64,000 bases of DNA from Sphingomonas melonis (lineage in GTDB: Bacteria; Pseudomonadota; Alphaproteobacteria; Sphingomonadales; Sphingomonadaceae). Made by a program: the position numbers and the translations under genes. The notes beneath the pieces are model-generated. The model was not told the DNA's origin, ran no database searches, and saw nothing but the letters and a program-made list of their open reading frames with translations. Of this stretch, positions 27,308 to 35,267 are shown one piece after another. The DNA lies in the NCBI RefSeq assembly GCF_013409985.1, contig NZ_JACCBY010000001.1, forward strand, positions 868,001 through 932,000, in the 5' to 3' direction. The first letter of the stretch is position 1. The number at the start of each line of letters is the position of its first letter.

Positions 27308-28624
27308 TCAGATGTTGTTCGGAGTCGGCTCGGGGATCGGCGATACGTCCCCCATGACGACGGTGAAGAAGAGGATGCCGATGGCCAGGATGGCTCCGGC
27401 GAGCAGGAACGCGCCGCTGAAAGTTCCGGTCGTCGCGACGATGAAGCCGGTCGCGGCGGGCGCCGCGATGCCCGTTATGCTGTTGACGAAGTTCATGATC
27501 CCTCCGATCGTACCCGCGCCACCCTTCGGCGCGATGAGCGACGGGAGGGACCAACTCGCAGGTGCCGCTGCGGCCAGTCCGCTCAGCGACAGCGTTATCC
27601 AAGTGACGGCCCAGTACGGATCACGCGTGATGCCGGCGCCAATCACGGAAAGTCCGGTGACCATGCCCGCCACGATGATGGACTTGCGCACCTTCGTCTC
27701 GTTCCAGCCCCGACCGACCAGGTGGTCGATCAACCACCCACCGACCAGCAGATCCGAAACCGTGGCGAAAAGCCACGGGATCATAGTGAAGGTCGCCGAG
27801 GTGAGGAGGTTCATTTTCATCTCCTGCACGAGGTATCCAGGCAGCCAGAAGATGAAGAATGCGAAGGCGTATCCGTAGCAAGCGAAGCCGATCGAAAGGC
27901 CCCACACCTTGCGACGCTTGACAAGATACCGGAGCAGCGATGTCCCGTTCGTACTGGCCACGCCCTCCTCGGTGGCGCCGCCCGAGGCTATATATGAACG
28001 CTCCTCGTCCGTTAGGCGAGCATCCTCGGTGGGCTGCCGGTACACCTGTCTGAACACGAAGAAGTAGGCGAGTGACAGAAAGCCGGTCGCGATGAATGCG
28101 CCCCGCCACCCGAACGTCACCACCAGCAGTGCCACCGTGGGGATGGCGACGACGTTTGAAAACTTGGCGGCGGCGTCGAAGATCGCGGTGGCGAAGCTGC
28201 GTTCGGCGCGCGGAAACCAGTACCCGATCGCCTTGGCGTTGGCCGGGAATGCGGGCGCCTCCGCGATTCCGAGCAGAAGACGGGCGACGAACAGTGTACC
28301 GAAGCCGATCGCCGCGCTCGTGACGAACGACGCCGCCGCCCAGAGGACGATGCTGATCGTCATTACGCGGCGTACGCCGTACCGGTCGAGCAGCATGCCC
28401 ACCGGTATCTGTAGGGAGCCGTAGGTCCAGCCGAAGGCCCCGAGCAGCAAACCGATCGTTAGCGCGTCGATTCCGAAGTCATGCTGGATGGCCGGCGCGG
28501 CGACGGTCAGGATCACGCGATCGAAGTAGTTGACGATGACGCCGATGCCGAGAAGGCCGGCGATCGTCCACCGTCGTCTTCCGACCGGCTTCGGCGGCTT
28601 CAGCGCGGCCCCACTCGTCACCAT
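27308..28624 (-). CDS. MFS transporter, ACS/hexuronate-type
   Basis: This 438-residue inner-membrane carrier starts at ATG 28624 ([19 protein letters not shown]). The first helix contains [22 protein letters not shown], the hallmark NYxDR motif of anion:cation symporters such as ExuT/GarP. Twelve hydrophobic segments are visible with a cytoplasmic loop near residues 200-235. The charged motif [10 protein letters not shown] follows helix two. It probably carries a hexuronate or aldonate. Transcription continues into manD 13 bp downstream. The palindrome at 28651-28664 sits just before its ribosome site, so the GntR regulator likely blocks it directly. Confidence 0.88.
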   Translation of the reverse strand: MVTSGAALKPPKPVGRRRWTIAGLLGIGVIVNYFDRVILTVAAPAIQHDFGIDALTIGLLLGAFGWTYGSLQIPVGMLLDRYGVRRVMTISIVLWAAASFVTSAAIGFGTLFVARLLLGIAEAPAFPANAKAIGYWFPRAERSFATAIFDAAAKFSNVVAIPTVALLVVTFGWRGAFIATGFLSLAYFFVFRQVYRQPTEDARLTDEERSYIASGGATEEGVASTNGTSLLRYLVKRRKVWGLSIGFACYGYAFAFFIFWLPGYLVQEMKMNLLTSATFTMIPWLFATVSDLLVGGWLIDHLVGRGWNETKVRKSIIVAGMVTGLSVIGAGITRDPYWAVTWITLSLSGLAAAAPASWSLPSLIAPKGGAGTIGGIMNFVNSITGIAAPAATGFIVATTGTFSGAFLLAGAILAIGILFFTVVMGDVSPIPEPTPNNI

Positions 28625-28650
28625 CCGTCTCCCCTCCACGGTATTTTCTA

Positions 28651-28664
28651 ACTGAAATTTCAGT
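28651..28664. promoter_or_regulatory. GntR-type operator ACTGAAATTTCAGT (divergent promoter)
   Basis: This perfect 14-bp palindrome lies between the divergent MFS and GntR genes, 27 bp from the MFS start. It shares a 12-bp core with the site at 26075-26086. Confidence 0.75.
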
Positions 28665-28683
28665 ACCGATAGGTTCTCATCGC

Positions 28684-29430
28684 TTGGCTGTAAAGCTTCT
28701 ATGCGCCACACCGCCTGATCGCCGGCACGTGCCGGTGGCGGAGGGGGCAGGAAGCAGGGTGCAGAGCAGAAGTTTGTCGCAGCAGGCCTACGACCGGCTC
28801 GAGGCATCCATAGTCACGACCGAGCTGCAACCCGGATCCCGGACGACCTTGGGGGAACTGGAGCGACTGTCCGGCTTTGGCCGTACCCCCGTGCATGACG
28901 CGGTGAAGCGCCTTTCGACGGCACGCCTCATCCACGTCCTACCACGATCGGGCCTCAGGATCGCGCCCCTCGACCTGGAGGAGGAGCGACTGCTCCTGCC
29001 GGTCCGCATCGAGATGGAGGCCATAGCGTGCAAGCTTGCCGCTCAGCGCGCCGATGAAGAGCATGTGGCGCAGTTGGTGGCGGCTGCGGAGGCATTGCGT
29101 CAAGGTGGCGAGACGATGACGTTGGCAGAATTCAACGTTGTCGATAGCGAACTCAACAGGGTCATCCTGTCGGCCTCGGGAGAGATGATGCTCGGCAACA
29201 CCCTGCTACCGCTGCAGACGCTGTATCGTCGGTCCGGTTGGCTGTTCCACAAGCACGTTGCGGGTGGAGGGGCGCTGGAAGACCTTGTGACCGCGCATCT
29301 CGATCTGCTCGACACCATCCTCAGCCGGGACCCGGTCGCGGCTGAACATATGGTGCGTGCGATGCTTTCCGAGGTCTACTCGGTGCTGCAGAAGCTGCAG
29401 AAGTTCGGGATGCTGGAGAAGCCCGCCTAG
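28684..29430 (+). CDS. GntR-family (FadR/FCD type) regulator
   Basis: This protein has up to 248 residues. The winged-helix domain reads LSQQAYDRLEASIVTTELQPGS, then the recognition helix GFGRTPVHDAVKRLSTARLIHVLPRSGLRI. An all-helical C-terminal FCD ligand domain follows (RIEMEAIACKLAAQ, EFNVVDSELNRVIL, HLDLLDTILSRDPVAAEHMV). FCD regulators of this type, such as UxuR/ExuR, sense sugar acids. It is divergent from the MFS-manD operon and flanks a palindromic operator, so it is probably an autoregulated repressor of D-mannonate or hexuronate use. The exact start is uncertain: GTGs at 28735 and 28759 are shorter alternatives. Confidence 0.85.
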   Translation: MAVKLLCATPPDRRHVPVAEGAGSRVQSRSLSQQAYDRLEASIVTTELQPGSRTTLGELERLSGFGRTPVHDAVKRLSTARLIHVLPRSGLRIAPLDLEEERLLLPVRIEMEAIACKLAAQRADEEHVAQLVAAAEALRQGGETMTLAEFNVVDSELNRVILSASGEMMLGNTLLPLQTLYRRSGWLFHKHVAGGGALEDLVTAHLDLLDTILSRDPVAAEHMVRAMLSEVYSVLQKLQKFGMLEKPA

Positions 29431-29802
29431 GAGCCGTCGTCGCCGAGGGACCGCCATCACGACCCGCCGTTCTGCGACATAGTGCAGATGTCCGGTTTTC
29501 GTAGCTCCCGGTGTTCGGCGATAGCCCGGATCTGCCATTGCAGACGGCGCGGATTACGCCGGTCCTCTTGCCATATGGAAAGTCCGCCTTAATGTACGGT
29601 TAGTACGAATACGGTGGCGCTTTCTGACCGTAGCGAATAGGTCTGCAAGCGGTGGCGTACGGCGAGGTATTTCGCGGGGCGGTTCCGTGAAACGGTGGCT
29701 CGGGCGGGTGCCTTATCATGGCCGCTCGCCGGCGCTCGGCGCAATGATCATCATGATGCCCCGTCATGATTCGCGAACCTCCGCATCAAGGGATCGACGG
29801 CA
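29431..29802. other. Upstream region of the SDR gene
   Basis: No gene was seen in this 372-bp stretch. It contains the TetR-type operator copy at 29589-29610. Confidence 0.6.
29589..29610. promoter_or_regulatory. TetR-type operator, copy 1 (SDR)
   Basis: On the minus strand it reads ATTCGTAC, TAACC, GTACATTAA, an inverted repeat of CGTAC/GTACA with a 5-bp spacer. It lies 192 bp before the SDR ATG and shares the extended form of the seven other copies. Confidence 0.65.
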
Positions 29803-30585
29803 ATGACGGATGAAATTCAAGCGGGCTCCAAGGCGTCATATCCTTCGTTGCGCGGGAAGCGCGTCATCATCACCGGTGGCGGGTCGGGAATCGGTGCCGG
29901 ACTAGTCGAGGCGTTCGTCGCCCAAGGCGCTCATGTGGGATTCGTCGATATTGGGCGGGCAGACGGACAGGCCTTGGCAGCGCGGCTGTCGGGAGGAGCC
30001 GTACGCCCGCCGATCTTTCGGCAGCTCGACCTGACGGATCTCGATGCGCTGGCGTCCGTGTTCTCCGAGTTGATCGATGAGCAGGGCGGTTGTGATATTC
30101 TCGTGAACAACGCGGCCAACGATGATCGTCATGCCATTGAGGACGTCACCGCCGCGTACTGGGATGAGCGCATGAACGTCAATCTGCGCCACCTCTTCTT
30201 CGCCGCTCAGGCCGTGGCGCCGTCTATGAAGGCGGCTGGCGGAGGCGCGATCCTGAACTTCGGCTCGATCAGCTGGCATCTTGCACTCGATCACCTCGCT
30301 TTGTACCAGACTGCGAAGGCCGCGATTGAAGGGCTGACGCGCAGCTTGGCGCGTGATCTTGGTCGCAGCGGGATCAGGTGCAACGTGATCGTGCCTGGCA
30401 ACGTCCAGACGCCACGGCAGCAGAAGTGGTATACCCCAGAGGGTGAGGCGGAGATCGTCCGGGCGCAATGCCTCGATGGTCGCATCCAACCGTCCGACGT
30501 CGCGGCGCTGGCGCTGTTCCTGGCTTCCGACGACGCTCGGCTGTGTACCGGGCATGCCTATTGGATCGATGCAGGCTGGCGATGA
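29803..30585 (+). CDS. Short-chain dehydrogenase/reductase
   Basis: This 260-residue NAD(P)-dependent oxidoreductase has the Rossmann motif TGGGSGIGAG at 24-33, NNAAN near 102-106, and the catalytic Ser (SISWH, 155-157), Tyr168 and Lys172 (LYQTAK). The acidic residue after strand two (VDIGRAD) favours NAD over NADP. The C-terminus ends YWIDAGWR. Sphingomonad sugar loci often carry such enzymes as sugar or aldonate dehydrogenases; the substrate cannot be read here. It is the first gene of the island carrying TetR-type operators and may oxidise a released sugar. Confidence 0.85.
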   Translation: MTDEIQAGSKASYPSLRGKRVIITGGGSGIGAGLVEAFVAQGAHVGFVDIGRADGQALAARLSGGAVRPPIFRQLDLTDLDALASVFSELIDEQGGCDILVNNAANDDRHAIEDVTAAYWDERMNVNLRHLFFAAQAVAPSMKAAGGGAILNFGSISWHLALDHLALYQTAKAAIEGLTRSLARDLGRSGIRCNVIVPGNVQTPRQQKWYTPEGEAEIVRAQCLDGRIQPSDVAALALFLASDDARLCTGHAYWIDAGWR

Positions 30586-30989
30586 CCCGTGACCGCGGCG
30601 CGCCGCCGGAGCTATCCGGGCGGCAGGTCACATGCGCCGACATCGCAGGTGCTACGTCAGAGCTGCAACATGGCCGGAGCTCGACCTTTCTTGAGCACCG
30701 CCGCCGAAGCTAGCTGAAAGGCTTGATCAGCAGGGATCAAGCAGCGGCGGATCCAGCCTTGATGTGGGTGCCGACGGGGCCGAGCGCCGCCATCAGACTG
30801 CGGTTCGCGAACGGGAACCATCCCTTGTCTCGACGGCGCATCAAGAAGGTGCGGAGACAAACTACGCCATTGACCGTTAATCGTTCAGTGCGTACGATTA
30901 AATTGAGAATCGTATGGAGGGGCGTTCCGTCAGCACGGCTGCATTTAGGTCGGCCTGATCGTCGGTGTCCTTCCTCTCCGAAGGAAGTG
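30586..30989. other. Promoter region of the GH35-like gene
   Basis: This 404-bp stretch contains a small hairpin (30721-30742, GCTTGATC/GATCAAGC) that may end the SDR transcript and the operator copy at 30879-30900. An in-frame extension of the hydrolase gene through this region is unconserved. Confidence 0.55.
30879..30900. promoter_or_regulatory. TetR-type operator, copy 2 (GH35-like)
   Basis: It reads AATCGTTC, AGTGC, GTACGATTA and keeps the full outer AAT/ATT symmetry, the best example of the extended palindrome. It lies 89 bp before the hydrolase start. A further half-site (ATCGTATG) follows at about 30909. Confidence 0.75.
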
Positions 30990-32600
30990 ATGATGTTCAA
31001 GATTCCGCGCCTTCTCGCGCTCCTGCTGAGCGGCACGGTCATGGCATGCCCAGCCGTCGCGTCGGACATCCCGTTCCTACGAACTGCGAATGGCAGGCAC
31101 GCCCTCGTCGTCGACGGCAAGCCGTACCTCATGCTTGGCGCGCAGGTGCACAATTCGAGCAACTATCCAGATGTGCTGCCGCAGGTATGGCCGGTCGTAC
31201 ACGCCCTGGAGGCGAACACGCTTGAGGTTCCAGTCGCCTGGGAGCAGTTGGAGCCAAGCGAGGGCAGGTTCGACTTTGGGTGGGTGGACACGCTGATACA
31301 GCAGGCGCGTCAGCATGACACACGGCTGGTCCTCCTATGGTTCGGCAGCTGGAAGAACGGCGAGTCGACGTACGCCCCGGAATGGGTGAAAGGCGATACG
31401 AAGCGTTTTCCCCGTCTGCAGCGACAGGATGGACGACCGACGCTGACGCTTTCGCCATTGGGAGAGGCGACACTTGCTGCCGACCGTAAGGCCTTCGTGG
31501 CGCTGATGCGCCATCTGCGAGAGACGGACGCGCAGCATACCGTGATAATGGTGCAGGTCGAGAACGAGATAGGGACCCACGGCGTGGCACGCGACTACTC
31601 GCCAGCCGCAGAGAAGCTCTTCGCTCAACCCGTTCCCGAAGCCGTCGTCCGTGACTCGGGAAAGACCGCTGGAACATGGACCTCTGCGTTCGGCAAGGAG
31701 GCCGACCAGGCATTCGCCGCGTGGACCTACGCGCGCTTCGTCGAGAAGGTGGCGGCGGCGGGCAAGGCTGAGAAGCGGCTGCCCATGTACACCAACGCCG
31801 CTGTGTTCGATGCGACCGGAACCGCGATGGCCGCGCAGATCGCGAGCGGGGGACCAAACTGGAACGTACTGCCGATCTGGAAGACGGTTGCACCTTCTCT
31901 CGACCTCATTGGCCCGGACCTCTATCTCCCACTCGAAAAGACGTATGCGGGTCTCCTCGACCGCTACACGCGCCCCGACAACGCGCTGTTCGTGCCCGAG
32001 ACCAGCAACGCGCCGTGGGCCGCCCGCTTCTTCTGGTCGGCGCTGGGCCGCGGCGCGATCGGGTGGGCGCCCTTCGGAATGGATGCCACGAACTACTCGA
32101 ACTACCCTCTTGGAGCCCGAACGCTGGACGCCGCCACGATCGAGGCGTTCGCGGCACCCTACCGGCTGTTCAGGCCTATCGCCAGTGACTGGGCGGCGAT
32201 CGCAAGCACCCGCCCGACCTGGGGTACGTCGAAGGTGAAGTCGGGTGAGGATTCAACCGTTATGGGACGATGGAGGGTTTCGGTCGTCTACGGTCAGAAC
32301 AACTTCGACATTCCGACGTGGCCCGGCATGGAGCCTCCGCCCTGGGCCAAGGAGCCGGTCGGGGGCGGCGTCGTCGCGCAACTCGGTCCCGACGAATTCC
32401 TGGTGGCGGGGCAGTACAGCAGGTTCAAGTTCGCCACGAGCGATGCGACCCTGAATGGTCAGATCGTGAGCGCTGAAGAGGGTACGTTCGTGGACGGTCG
32501 CTGGAAGCGGACGCGCCGTTGGAACGGCGACCAGATCTCCTACGGCTTCAACTTCAACGAAAAGCCGGCACTGCTGCGAGTAAGACTCTCGACGTACTGA
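30990..32600 (+). CDS. Secreted GH35/DUF5597-type glycoside hydrolase
   Basis: This 536-residue enzyme has a signal peptide (MMFKIPRLLALLLSGTVMACPAVASD). The TIM-barrel start DGKPYLMLGAQVHNSSNYP and LEVPVAWEQLEPSEGRFDF are typical of GH35/GH42-like beta-galactosidases. The acid/base Glu is in MVQVENEIGT and the likely nucleophile Glu in LFVPETSNAPW. The C-terminal 150 residues form the DUF5597 beta-domain. Such enzymes release terminal beta-linked hexoses in the periplasm. The start ATG 30990 has GAAGGAAG just upstream; an ATG at 30993 is equally possible. The operator 89 bp upstream ties it to the other island genes. Confidence 0.85.
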   Translation: MMFKIPRLLALLLSGTVMACPAVASDIPFLRTANGRHALVVDGKPYLMLGAQVHNSSNYPDVLPQVWPVVHALEANTLEVPVAWEQLEPSEGRFDFGWVDTLIQQARQHDTRLVLLWFGSWKNGESTYAPEWVKGDTKRFPRLQRQDGRPTLTLSPLGEATLAADRKAFVALMRHLRETDAQHTVIMVQVENEIGTHGVARDYSPAAEKLFAQPVPEAVVRDSGKTAGTWTSAFGKEADQAFAAWTYARFVEKVAAAGKAEKRLPMYTNAAVFDATGTAMAAQIASGGPNWNVLPIWKTVAPSLDLIGPDLYLPLEKTYAGLLDRYTRPDNALFVPETSNAPWAARFFWSALGRGAIGWAPFGMDATNYSNYPLGARTLDAATIEAFAAPYRLFRPIASDWAAIASTRPTWGTSKVKSGEDSTVMGRWRVSVVYGQNNFDIPTWPGMEPPPWAKEPVGGGVVAQLGPDEFLVAGQYSRFKFATSDATLNGQIVSAEEGTFVDGRWKRTRRWNGDQISYGFNFNEKPALLRVRLSTY

Positions 32601-32647
32601 AATCCAGGATGGTCGGTCGAGCGGATATATCCGGCTATCGGCGTGAC

Positions 32648-32669
32648 AATCGTACTAGCCGTACGTTTA
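32648..32669. promoter_or_regulatory. TetR-type operator, copy 3 (RND efflux)
   Basis: It reads AATCGTAC, TAGCC, GTACGTTTA, a perfect CGTAC-N5-GTACG inverted repeat ending only 22 bp before the nodT-type ATG. A bound repressor there would block transcription start or early elongation. Confidence 0.8.
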
Positions 32670-32691
32670 ACGGCGACGAGGGGGGGATCCG

Positions 32692-34200
32692 ATGTTCAGC
32701 AATGCGCTATGCAAAACTGCTGCCGCCGTACTGGCATTGACCGTGGCTGCGTGTGCGCCATCTGTCCATCTCCCGTCCGCCAAAACCGCACTCCCAGTCG
32801 CCTTCGAACAGTCGCTGCTTGCAGAGGCGAACGTGCCGTTGGACCAATGGTGGACCGTATTCGACGATGCGCAGCTCTCAGGGCTGATCGAAAGCGCGCT
32901 TGCCGACGGATTTGATTCGCGGCTTGCGTTCGCGCGGCTCCTCGAAGCGCGTGCGGTACGGTCCAGATCGATCCGGGACACCGGGCCGACAGGCAATCTC
33001 GGCGCAACCTACACGCGACCCTACACGAGCCAGCTCTCGACCAATCTCCCAGCCATCGATTTCGGCACGCCGTCCGCCGGGGGAACGGATCTCAGCCAAC
33101 TGTTCAACCCGACGGGCCCGATAAACAACTACGGATTGTCGCTGAACGCGAGTTGGGAGATAGACCTCTTCGGGCGTTTGGCGGCCGTCCGGCGGCAGGC
33201 CCGCGAGACGTTCGCCGCCGAGACCCTCGACTATCAGGCGACCCGCGTCAGCGTGGCGGCGGACATCGCAAGCTATCTCTTCCAGGCTCGCGGAGAAGCC
33301 GCACAGCTAGCCAATGCGCGCGACACCCTCAGGATAAGCGGCGAACTCGCTGCCGCCGCTCGCCTCGGCGTCGAGCGCGGGCTGACTGCCGGCGGCGATG
33401 CGGCGCGGATCGAAACCGACGAGGCCAACGCGCGCGCCGAAGTGGCACGCTTCTCGAACGCTCTCGACACGAGCCGGCGGCAGATCCTCATCCTGACCGG
33501 TCGCGGCACCGACCCGCTGGCTTCATTGGTGATCACTCCGGATCTGAGCCCCGCGCCTGCGCCGCCTGCGACAATACCTGCTCAGCTCCTCGCGAGGCGC
33601 CCGGACGTACGTGTCGCCGAGCTGAGGCTTGCGGCCGCGGCGACGCAGGTCCGTGTCGATCGGCTTGCCTTGTTTCCCCGCATCGACCTCCGGCCAGGTG
33701 CCGCGTTCTCCAGTACCAACGCGCCACTCGGGGCGACTTCCATCGTCTGGACGCTCGGCGCCGGGCTTGCGCTCCCGGTCCTCGACCGACCCCGTCTGCT
33801 TGCCTCGCTCCGCATCACGGAGGCGCGCGGTCTTCAGGCGGTCGTCAGCTACGAGCGTGCGGTTCAGACCGCCTATCAGGAGGCGGATCGCGCCCTGGCA
33901 TCGATCATAGCGGATCGCGAACGCTCAGCGGCGCTCGACCGTGCGGAGGAAAGGGCCAGGTTCGCGTTCGATGCCGCGCGCACCGGCTACCGGATCGGCG
34001 TCACCGATCTTACGGCGCTGCTGCAGGCCGAGCAGGCGTGGCGGACTGCGCGCACGGCGGCGATCAACCAGCGCTCCCTCTCCCTCCGCGACACCGTCGC
34101 TGCCTACCGGTCGCTCGGGGGAGGCTGGACGCCAGTCCCGGATGCGGATGCCGCCGGCCTCGTTCTCACTTCAACATCGCATCGAACGGGTACACGATGA
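32692..34200 (+). CDS. NodT-family outer-membrane efflux lipoprotein
   Basis: This 502-residue TolC-like channel of an RND pump has lipobox TVAACAP (lipid Cys near residue 19). The usual WWTVFDDAQLSGLIESAL start of NodT/OprM proteins follows. Two helical repeats are seen, each with long coiled helices (DEANARAEVARFSNALDT and DEADRALASIIADRE-like) and the PAQLLARRPDVRVAELRL motif. It is the first gene of a three-gene operon, overlapping the MFP gene by 4 bp. A run of seven G at 32680-32686 contains its ribosome site, so tract length could influence expression. Confidence 0.92.
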   Translation: MFSNALCKTAAAVLALTVAACAPSVHLPSAKTALPVAFEQSLLAEANVPLDQWWTVFDDAQLSGLIESALADGFDSRLAFARLLEARAVRSRSIRDTGPTGNLGATYTRPYTSQLSTNLPAIDFGTPSAGGTDLSQLFNPTGPINNYGLSLNASWEIDLFGRLAAVRRQARETFAAETLDYQATRVSVAADIASYLFQARGEAAQLANARDTLRISGELAAAARLGVERGLTAGGDAARIETDEANARAEVARFSNALDTSRRQILILTGRGTDPLASLVITPDLSPAPAPPATIPAQLLARRPDVRVAELRLAAAATQVRVDRLALFPRIDLRPGAAFSSTNAPLGATSIVWTLGAGLALPVLDRPRLLASLRITEARGLQAVVSYERAVQTAYQEADRALASIIADRERSAALDRAEERARFAFDAARTGYRIGVTDLTALLQAEQAWRTARTAAINQRSLSLRDTVAAYRSLGGGWTPVPDADAAGLVLTSTSHRTGTR

Positions 34201-35267
34201 TCCGGTACATTCCCCTTCTCGTACTCGTTGGCGGATCCCTGGCGGGCTGCCAGGAGGGACAGCCTGCTCGATCCAAGCCTGACCTCGCGACGGTCAGTGT
34301 CGGCACCGTGGCATCGCGGCCCCTGTCCGGCGCGGCCACCGCCTCCGGGCAGCTGCTGTCGCGAGAGGAGGCCGCCGTTTCGCCGGAGCTTCCCGGATAC
34401 CGCGTGGCGAGCGTGCTGGTCGATGAAGATGCCATGGTGCGCGCGGGGCAGCCGTTAGCCGTGCTCGACGATACGCTGCTGCGCCCACAGATCCTGCAGG
34501 CCGAAGCGACCCTCGCGCAGCAGCAGGTCGCGGCCGAACGCAGCCGGGCCGAGGCGGATCGCGTCCGTGGGCTGGATGACAAGGGCGTTCTTTCCAACGA
34601 GGCGATCTCGGAGCGACGGCTTGCCGCGCGTACCGGGAGCGCTCAGGTCGCCGTGGCGCGTGCCCAGTTGCAGGACCTCCAGGTCCGCCGCAGCCGCCTC
34701 GTCGTACGCGCGCCGGTTGCCGGGCGCGTGCTCGAGCGGACGGTCCGACCAGGAGACACCTCGCAGGTGGGGACGGCGATGTTCCGCATTGGCCGGGGTG
34801 ATCTGGTCGAGCTCTATGCCGAGCTTCCCGAAGCTCAGGCGGGGAATGTCAGGATGGGCGATGCGGCTACGGTTCGGCTCGCGTCCGGTGCCGAGGTCGT
34901 GGGCCATGTCCGCCTGATCGGTGCGCGAGTTGATCCACAGACAGGGCTGGTCCGCGTACGGCTTGCGCTACCGGTAAGGCCCGACATCCGGCCGGGCGGG
35001 TTCGCCCAGGCCGACTTCGCCTCCAACAGCAGAGCCGTCTTGACCGTACCGGAAGCCGCGGTCCGCTACGGAGCTTCGGGTGCGACGGTGCAGACGCTCG
35101 ATCGGAGGAACGCGGTCCGATCCCGGCCGGTGCGTGTCGGTCGCCGGGGTGGCGGGTATGTCGAACTCACAAGCGGCCCCCCCCCGGGGACCCGCGTCGT
35201 GTTGGGGGGCGGCGCCTTCGTCCTCGATGGTGACGTGGTCCGGCCGACGTTGGGATCCGGTCGATGA
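34197..35267 (+). CDS. RND efflux periplasmic adaptor (MFP) lipoprotein
   Basis: This 356-residue adaptor links the inner-membrane pump to the NodT channel. It starts MIRYIPLLVLVGGSLAGCQ (lipobox LAGC). A lipoyl half-motif YRVASVLVDEDAMVRAGQPLAVLDD precedes a helical hairpin (about 95-150), and the second half RRSRLVVRAPVAGRVLERTVRPGD follows. Beta-barrel and membrane-proximal domains complete it. The ATG overlaps the nodT stop (ATGA) and its end overlaps the pump start. A C9-G4 homopolymer (35177-35189) encodes GPPPGT near the C-terminus and could slip. Confidence 0.9.
   Translation: MIRYIPLLVLVGGSLAGCQEGQPARSKPDLATVSVGTVASRPLSGAATASGQLLSREEAAVSPELPGYRVASVLVDEDAMVRAGQPLAVLDDTLLRPQILQAEATLAQQQVAAERSRAEADRVRGLDDKGVLSNEAISERRLAARTGSAQVAVARAQLQDLQVRRSRLVVRAPVAGRVLERTVRPGDTSQVGTAMFRIGRGDLVELYAELPEAQAGNVRMGDAATVRLASGAEVVGHVRLIGARVDPQTGLVRVRLALPVRPDIRPGGFAQADFASNSRAVLTVPEAAVRYGASGATVQTLDRRNAVRSRPVRVGRRGGGYVELTSGPPPGTRVVLGGGAFVLDGDVVRPTLGSGR
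35177..35185. repeat. C9 homopolymer inside the MFP gene
   Basis: Nine C followed by four G lie in the coding sequence for SGPPPGT. A one-base slip would truncate the adaptor and uncouple the translationally linked pump gene. Confidence 0.85.

Noticed and set aside
30723..30989. N-terminal extension of the GH35-like protein
   Set aside because: It lacks conservation and would place the signal peptide internally; it also contains an operator copy.
33153..34196. Upstream half of the long frame ending with the MFP adaptor
   Set aside because: Out-of-frame Arg-rich reading of nodT; the adaptor starts at 34197 with a lipobox.
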